Assembly: GCA_029940345.1 (NCBI GenBank)
Contig: JAOZRC010000117.1
Coordinates: forward strand, 1 to 11,185
From: Desulfobacterales bacterium
Lineage (GTDB): Bacteria; Desulfobacterota; Desulfobacteria; Desulfobacterales; JAUCGF01
Reading direction: 5' to 3'
DNA length: 11,185 nucleotides
Shown: positions 6,162 through 11,185 of the stretch, in pieces
Numbering within the stretch: the stretch's first letter is position 1
Layout: every line of letters starts with the position of its first letter
Notes under the pieces: generated by a model
Told to the model about the DNA's origin: nothing
The model's input: only the letters and a program-made list of their open reading frames with translations
The model's database searches: none
Made by a program: the position numbers and the translations under genes

Positions 6162-7367
6162 ATGACAAATAACACATCCACCAAACAATCTTCCGCGCCT
6201 CTTCGCAAGATGATCATACGGGTATTATTACCGTTGATCGTTGTTACGCTGGGGGCGTATGGCGCCTATCTTATTTTTAAAAGCGGGCCTAAGGCGAAAC
6301 GACGCCAACCCGTTCGTAAAGCCGAATTGGTACATGTGCAGACCGTTCAACGAACTTCGCCCAAAGTCAATATTCAGGCGATGGGAACGGTCATGCCGGC
6401 GCGCCAGGTGACGCTGAATTCCCAGGTAAGCGGCCGGGTGGTGGCATTGTCTCCGGAATTTGTTATCGGCGGGCATTTTCAAGCCGATGAAATGATGCTC
6501 AAGACAGATCCGCGTGAATATCGCCTGACTATCATACAGCGCCAGAGCGATGTCACCCGTGCGCAATATGAATTGAAGCTGGAAATTGGCCATCAGGATA
6601 TCGCTAAGCGTGAAATGGAATTATTTCATTCGGGCAAAAGCGTGAGCAAAAAAGATCGGGAATTGGCGTTGCGCAAGCCTCACCTGGCCAATGCACGGGC
6701 GGCTTTAAAAGCGGCCAAGGCGGCCTTGGATAAGGCCCGTCTGGATTTGGAGCGCACTGTGATCAAAGCGCCGTTTAATGCGCTTATTCAAGAAAAACAG
6801 GTCGATCTGGGTGCGAATATATCGACGCAAACACCATTGGCAACGCTGGTGGGAACGGATCAATACTATGTGGAGGCGTCGGTTCCGGCCAATCAGTTGC
6901 AATGGATTAAAATCCCTTCCGATAGCCTGGCAACCGGTGCGCGCGTTACGATTAAACCGGATGCCAAGGTTAAGAGCGTTTACCAAGGCCATGTGATTCG
7001 CCTGCGCGCCGATCTTGAGCCGGAAGGGCGCATGGCACGTATCCTGATCTCTGTTAAAGATCCTTTGGGACTTCATACGTCGATGCCTGAAGATAAAGTG
7101 CCGCTACTACTGGGCGCTTTTGTCAATCTTGAAATTGAAGGCCCCCATCTCAAAGAACTGTTTGCCATACCGGTGACCGCGTTGCGCGATGGCCGGCGTT
7201 TGTGGATTATGGATGCCAATGACGTACTGGCGGTCCGTGATACGCATGTGGTTTGGCGCGAACGTGAAGCTGTGTATGTTCGCGATGGGCTTGAGGAAGG
7301 TGAAAAACTTATCATCAGCGCCCTTGGCGCACCCGTGGCCGGTATGCCGCTACGCGTTAAAAAGTGA
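6162..7367 (+). CDS. RND efflux periplasmic adaptor subunit (HlyD/AcrA-type membrane fusion protein)
   Basis: Links an inner-membrane RND pump to an outer-membrane channel. It has 401 residues from ATG 6162. Order: a short cytoplasmic N-terminus, a membrane anchor MIIRVLLPLIVVTLGAYGAY (17-36) without lipobox, the first lipoyl half-motif GTVMPARQVTLNSQVSGRVV (75-94), an alpha-hairpin coiled coil (about 120-197) including ALKAAKAALDKARLDLER, the second lipoyl half LERTVIKAPFNALI (196-209), a beta-barrel domain (about 233-330) and a membrane-proximal domain with AIPVTALRDG (335-344). The GTG at 6027, which would add 45 residues, is rejected because it overlaps the preceding gene by 83 bases and adds sequence unlike the family. 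No clear Shine-Dalgarno precedes 6162, so translation may depend on the upstream gene. It is followed by the permease after 68 bases. Confidence 0.9.
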   Translation: MTNNTSTKQSSAPLRKMIIRVLLPLIVVTLGAYGAYLIFKSGPKAKRRQPVRKAELVHVQTVQRTSPKVNIQAMGTVMPARQVTLNSQVSGRVVALSPEFVIGGHFQADEMMLKTDPREYRLTIIQRQSDVTRAQYELKLEIGHQDIAKREMELFHSGKSVSKKDRELALRKPHLANARAALKAAKAALDKARLDLERTVIKAPFNALIQEKQVDLGANISTQTPLATLVGTDQYYVEASVPANQLQWIKIPSDSLATGARVTIKPDAKVKSVYQGHVIRLRADLEPEGRMARILISVKDPLGLHTSMPEDKVPLLLGAFVNLEIEGPHLKELFAIPVTALRDGRRLWIMDANDVLAVRDTHVVWREREAVYVRDGLEEGEKLIISALGAPVAGMPLRVKK

Positions 7368-7392
7368 AAAGGCGTTAACGCCAATGTAGCGG
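7347..7392 (+). repeat. Nested inverted repeat between adaptor and permease genes
   Basis: Outer arms CCGCTAC (7347-7353) and GTAGCGG (7386-7392) are exact reverse complements. Between them is a perfect 12-bp palindrome GGCGTTAACGCC (7371-7382). The outer left arm is within the last adaptor codons, and the stop is inside the structure. There is no T-run, so it is not an intrinsic terminator. It could tune the adaptor-to-permease ratio by mRNA processing or stalling, or be a protein binding site. Confidence 0.5.
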
Positions 7393-7435
7393 AATAGCCA
7401 ATGGCTTTAAAAAAATTTCACGGAAATGTTGTGTA

Positions 7436-10400
7436 ATGAATGAATCATCATCAAAGGGCCCCATCGCATGGATGGCCGCCAACCCGGTGGCCGCTAACTT
7501 ACTGATGCTGGTGTTTATCATCGGCGGTTTGTACCAGGGTTGGAATATTAAACAGGAGGTGTTTCCGTCCTTTGAACTGGATATGGTTACGATCAACGCT
7601 TCCTACCCGGGAGCCAGTCCCGCTGAAACCGAGCAAGGCGTTATTCTGCCAATCGAAAACGCGGTTCGCGATATCGACGGCGTTAAGGAAATTAGCGCTC
7701 GCGCCGGTGAAGGCAGCGGCAGTGTCTTTGTCGGAATGCTAATCGGAACCGATGCCAAAAAATTCACCCAGGATATTCAGAGCGCCGTTAATCGCATCCG
7801 AACGTTTCCGAATGATGTTGAAACGCCGCGGGTCTATCTCAACACACGCCGCCGCCAAGTGTTGTCCCTGATGGTGTATGGCGATGTGGAAGAATCTGTT
7901 TTACGCACGCTGGCCGAAAACATCCGCGATCAATTGCTGCAATCCAAGCATATTACCCAGGCCGAACTGTCTGGCGCACCCTCTTATGAGATCAGCATTC
8001 AGGTGCCTCAAAGCGCTTTACGCACCTATCACCTGACCCTTGATGCAATTGCTGCGAAAATACGCAAGGCGGCGATTGATTTGCCCGGCGGCGGCGTGAA
8101 AACCGCTGGCGGTGAAATTTTATTGCGTATGACTGAACGGCGTAATTATGGCCGGGAATTTGCCCGTCTGCCCATTCTTAGCAAGGAGAACGGCGCCGAA
8201 GTGCGTTTGGGTGATATTGCTGACATCATTGATGGGTTTGCGGATGATGAAAAATATACCGCTTATAACGGCAAACGCGCGGTGGAGATTGACGTGTATC
8301 GGGTGGGGCGGCAAACGCCGATTGAAGTTTCCCGCGCCGTGCGTCAGATCATTGAGGAACTGAACCACACGCTGCCCCCCGGAATTCAGGCGGCCGTTCG
8401 TTCGGACCGTTCCGATATCTATCGTCAACGCATCGATCTGTTGCTTCGCAATGCCTATATCGGTTTGTTTTTGGTTTTAGGAATGCTTAGCCTGTTTTTG
8501 GAAATTCGATTGGCGTTTTGGGTGACCATGGGCATCCCGATCTCTTTTATGGGAGCGCTTTTAGTGCTTCCATTTATTGACGTTTCCATCAATATGGTCT
8601 CTCTTTTTGCCTTTATTATCGCTTTGGGAATTGTGGTGGACGATGCCATCGTGGTGGGGGAAAATGTTTTTGAGCATCGCCAAATAAATCAAAACCAGGT
8701 AAATCACAACCTGACAAATCAGAATCAGAGGCGCGGGTCTTTTTTAAGCGCCTCTGCCTTCGGCGCGCGTGAAGTTGCCATGCCAGTTGTTTTCAGCATT
8801 ATAACCAATGTGGTCACATTTATGCCGCTGTTTTTTATTACCGGCATTATGGGTAAAATATTCTGGATGGTGCCGGCCGTGGTGGCACCGGTGTTTATCA
8901 TCTCTCTGGTGGAAAGCCTTTATATTTTACCGGCGCATCTGGCGCATCAGAACGGCCATCGCGGCTATATCGAAAGCCGTATTCACAACCAACAGCAGCG
9001 GTTCAGCCGCTGGTTTGTGCGTTTGGTGCGCAACCTTTATCTACCTTTTTTAAAGAAAGCGTTGCGTTGGCGCTACCTGACGCTTGCTTTGGGACTGAGT
9101 GCGTTGCTGATTACGCTTGCTTATGTGGGCAGCGGCCGCTTGGGAATGACGCGTTTTCCGCGGGTGGAGTCCGATCGTGCTGTGGTCACGGCAATCCTGC
9201 CCTACGGCTCTTCCATGGTGCTGACGAGCGAGATTAAAGACCGTTTGGTCGAAGCGGCCGATGCCGTTATCGCAGCGAATGGGGGTGAAACGCTGTCACA
9301 AGGAATATTGGCGCGTATCGGTCGCGGCGGCGGCCGTCACCGGAGAACCTCCGGAGGGCATGTCACCGAAGTGGTCGTCTATCTGACGCCTTCCGGTGTA
9401 AGACCTTTGGAGACGCGTGAATTCACGCATCTCTGGCGCAAAAAAGTCGGCTCTGTTCCCGGATTGGAATCAATCAGTTTTAGCTCACGGAGGGGCGGCC
9501 CGGGTTCCGGGGCAGGGCTTACGCTTGAACTGTCACATCGTAATCTGAATTCACTTGAGGCGGCCAGCGCTGAACTTGCCGAAGCCCTCGCCCGTTTTCC
9601 CGCGGTCACTGATATTGATGACGGCTTTGCTTTGGGTAAAGAGCAGTTTGATTTTCAATTGCGTCCCGAGGGGCGTACGCTTGGCCTGACCGCCCAGGAA
9701 GTTGCCAGACAGGTGCGCAGTGCCTTTTACGGTGCCGAAGTGCTGCGCCAGCAGCGCGGACGTCACGAATTGAAGGTGATGGTGCGTTTGCCGCCCAAAG
9801 AAAGCGCATCTGAATATGATCTTGAATCCTTACTGCTGCGCACGCCAGCGGGAAATGAAATTCCGCTGCACGAAGCCGTGACGGTTACGCGCGGGCGCGC
9901 TTACACGGTAGTTAACCGTCGCGAAGGACGTCGGGTCGTTAATGTGACCGCGGATGTCAATCCGCCCAGCCAGACCGGCCAGATTTCAGATGATCTTAAA
10001 GCGACCGTACTGCCGGAACTTCAAATGCGCCACGCTGGCCTGCAGTACAGTTTCGAAGGCAGCCGCCGCGATATTGCTGAAAGTATGCGTGACCTCAAAA
10101 ATGGCTTTCTCATGGCCATGGTGGTGATCTACGGTATTCTGGCAGTGGCGTTCCGCAGTTATGTGCAACCGATGATCATTATGGTGTGTATACCATTTGG
10201 CATCATTGGCGCCGTTATCGGCCATCTGATCATGGGGTATAGTCTCAGCCTGGTCAGTATGATGGGCATGGTGGCGCTTTCCGGAGTGGTCGTCAACGAT
10301 TCGTTGGTGTTAATCAATTTTGCCAATCGTGAATATCAATCTGGCAAGTCTGCCACAGAAGCGATTCTCAGCGCCGGTGTGCGCCGTTTCCGCCCGATCC

Positions 10401-10621
10401 TCTTAACCACGCTAACCACGTTTGGCGGATTAGCGCCCATGATTTTTGAAACGTCCCGACAGGCGCGTTTTCTCATACCTATGGCGCTTTCTTTGGGGTA
10501 TGGTATTTTGTTTGCCACGGTAATTGCCCTGATCCTGGTGCCTTGTTTGTATTTGGCTGTGGAAGATGTGCGGCACTTATTTTCAAATTTGAGAGATTAC
10601 AATGCCGCAGATAAAAGATGA
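7436..10621 (+). CDS. RND efflux transporter permease (AcrB/AcrD/AcrF-type)
   Basis: Proton-driven inner-membrane pump that exports small molecules through the adaptor to an outer-membrane channel. It has 1061 residues, normal for the family (about 1020-1060). The ATG at 7436 lacks a strong Shine-Dalgarno. It shows the usual internal duplication: TM1 (about 15-36), first periplasmic loop (37-338), TM2-6 (about 341-500), TM7 (about 545-566), second periplasmic loop, then TM8-12 (about 888-1040). TM4 carries GIVVDDAIVVGEN, with D402 and D403 equivalent to the proton-relay aspartates of AcrB. In TM10 the AcrB-type lysine position reads GVVVNDSLVLIN (950-961), with N954/D955 instead. Odd points: an Asn/Gln-rich insertion (about 417-431) after TM4 and a Gly/Arg-rich stretch GRGGGRHRRTSGG in the second periplasmic loop. 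Substrate cannot be told from sequence. No outer-membrane channel gene follows. Confidence 0.95.
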   Translation: MNESSSKGPIAWMAANPVAANLLMLVFIIGGLYQGWNIKQEVFPSFELDMVTINASYPGASPAETEQGVILPIENAVRDIDGVKEISARAGEGSGSVFVGMLIGTDAKKFTQDIQSAVNRIRTFPNDVETPRVYLNTRRRQVLSLMVYGDVEESVLRTLAENIRDQLLQSKHITQAELSGAPSYEISIQVPQSALRTYHLTLDAIAAKIRKAAIDLPGGGVKTAGGEILLRMTERRNYGREFARLPILSKENGAEVRLGDIADIIDGFADDEKYTAYNGKRAVEIDVYRVGRQTPIEVSRAVRQIIEELNHTLPPGIQAAVRSDRSDIYRQRIDLLLRNAYIGLFLVLGMLSLFLEIRLAFWVTMGIPISFMGALLVLPFIDVSINMVSLFAFIIALGIVVDDAIVVGENVFEHRQINQNQVNHNLTNQNQRRGSFLSASAFGAREVAMPVVFSIITNVVTFMPLFFITGIMGKIFWMVPAVVAPVFIISLVESLYILPAHLAHQNGHRGYIESRIHNQQQRFSRWFVRLVRNLYLPFLKKALRWRYLTLALGLSALLITLAYVGSGRLGMTRFPRVESDRAVVTAILPYGSSMVLTSEIKDRLVEAADAVIAANGGETLSQGILARIGRGGGRHRRTSGGHVTEVVVYLTPSGVRPLETREFTHLWRKKVGSVPGLESISFSSRRGGPGSGAGLTLELSHRNLNSLEAASAELAEALARFPAVTDIDDGFALGKEQFDFQLRPEGRTLGLTAQEVARQVRSAFYGAEVLRQQRGRHELKVMVRLPPKESASEYDLESLLLRTPAGNEIPLHEAVTVTRGRAYTVVNRREGRRVVNVTADVNPPSQTGQISDDLKATVLPELQMRHAGLQYSFEGSRRDIAESMRDLKNGFLMAMVVIYGILAVAFRSYVQPMIIMVCIPFGIIGAVIGHLIMGYSLSLVSMMGMVALSGVVVNDSLVLINFANREYQSGKSATEAILSAGVRRFRPILLTTLTTFGGLAPMIFETSRQARFLIPMALSLGYGILFATVIALILVPCLYLAVEDVRHLFSNLRDYNAADKR
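8686..8730 (+). repeat. Three tandem 15-bp repeats inside the RND permease gene
   Basis: AAATCAAAACCAGGT (8686-8700), AAATCACAACCTGAC (8701-8715) and AAATCAGAATCAGAG (8716-8730) are degenerate copies in direct array. The unit is in frame and encodes a five-residue pattern xN(Q/H)N(Q/L), giving INQNQ, VNHNL and TNQNQ. It inserts into the cytoplasmic loop after TM4. Relatives normally have a shorter, charged loop there. Confidence 0.75.
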
Positions 10622-10707
10622 GGATTAAATTATGACGTAAAAAAATAAACTCAGAATACCTGACCTATAGGAAAATAATATGGGACCAAAAATTCATTCT
10701 AACCAGA

Positions 10708-11185
10708 TTATTTTATCAAATAGTACTGCAGTTTAATATCAGTACCTGGAAATATGGTTTCCGTTTCATTCAATTTTTCCATTAACTTTTTGACAGCATC
10801 GTCATTTCGCAAAGTTGTCATTCGATGAACTCTTACATTTAATATTTTAGCTTTAAGATCGGGAATTAGATCCGCTTCTGTATTAAACAATTCCCGTATA
10901 ATCGGTTTAGCGTCATGGCCTCTATCAAGAAATTCTTTAAGTATCTGACTCATGGCTGTTTCAGCCCGGTAATCGATCATTTTTAAAGTATTGAGAAGTA
11001 ATCTGCTTCCAGACTTGAGTTTTTCAAATTTCTCATTGTCTGGTAAATCCTGAAAATCAATGTGTTTTGAGACAGCAGATCGCTTTTCTTTGAGTTTTTC
11101 AAGTTCATTCTCCATCTGATTAATTTCTTCTATGAGTTCCGTCTTTGCCCTGCTTTGCTTTTTCAATTTTTCCTGATCTACTTCC
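10708..11185 (-). CDS. Transposase-like protein, C-terminal part (5' end outside the window)
   Basis: The minus-strand frame stops at TAA (10708-10710) and remains open through the right edge, so only about 158 C-terminal residues are visible. A TTG at 11166 is an internal codon and not a start, since the frame continues upstream with EVDQEK and no stop. The region begins with a charged coiled coil (ELIEEINQMENELEKLKEKR) and continues with MIDYRAETAMSQIL, a loop, a strand pair around KAILNVRVHRM, and the end motif NETETIFPGTDIKLQYYL. I recognise this layout (Y.AEtaLA...; ...LnaTeT.yPGTdL.L.Y) as the C-terminus of a large bacterial transposase family with an RNase-H-like core. The catalytic core lies outside the window, so intactness cannot be judged. 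It is convergent with the RND operon and AT-rich relative to it. Confidence 0.65.
   Translation of the reverse strand, partial: EVDQEKLKKQSRAKTELIEEINQMENELEKLKEKRSAVSKHIDFQDLPDNEKFEKLKSGSRLLLNTLKMIDYRAETAMSQILKEFLDRGHDAKPIIRELFNTEADLIPDLKAKILNVRVHRMTTLRNDDAVKKLMEKLNETETIFPGTDIKLQYYLIK

Noticed and set aside
8686..8730. CRISPR-like array
   Set aside because: The 15-bp units are contiguous, degenerate and in frame within a conserved transporter gene; there are no spacers.

Overview
The window looks like a chromosomal stretch of a Gram-negative bacterium, most likely an anaerobic member of the Desulfobacterota (Desulfobacterales-like). The reasons are family-level: a DUF1566 exported protein of the kind common there, a bacterial copy of the eukaryotic-type UDP-glucose pyrophosphorylase family, a Uma2-family protein, a small CxxC protein that I recall from that group, and degenerate 'caggtgtcag' repeats between genes. 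This placement is an inference and no marker gene is present.

Left part (1-4590), all on the minus strand. From upstream to downstream: a branched-chain aminotransferase (ilvE type), then a UTP--glucose-1-phosphate uridylyltransferase-family gene that starts one base after the ilvE stop and whose Shine-Dalgarno lies inside the last ilvE codons. After a 185-base gap comes a Uma2-family (DUF820) putative nuclease. After a further gap with a good promoter comes an AT-rich gene that runs off the left edge. Its translation shows uracil-DNA-glycosylase-superfamily-like motifs. This last gene has a GTG start and no stop in the window.

Middle (4591-5713). A divergent intergenic region has promoter candidates for both directions and a small hairpin. 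It is followed by an exported 217-residue DUF1566 protein. The last ~37 codons of that gene switch to C-ending codons and have the residue pattern of a diversity-generating-retroelement variable region. No reverse transcriptase or template repeat lies in the window. A 269-base gap then holds an imperfect 16-bp inverted repeat, an 11-bp direct repeat and a micro-ORF resembling the start of the next gene.

Right part (5714-10621), plus strand. This is a probable three-gene operon: a small CxxC protein of unknown function, an RND periplasmic adaptor (HlyD/AcrA type) and a 1061-residue RND inner-membrane permease (AcrB type). Adaptor and permease together make two of the three parts of an efflux pump; no outer-membrane TolC-like gene is present. 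The permease has a recent-looking Asn/Gln-rich tandem-repeat insertion just after TM4. A nested inverted repeat sits between adaptor and permease.

Right edge (10708-11185), minus strand: the C-terminal part of a large transposase-like protein, cut by the window edge. The only direct sign of mobile DNA is this gene. The AT-rich glycosylase-like gene at the left edge may be acquired, judging by composition.
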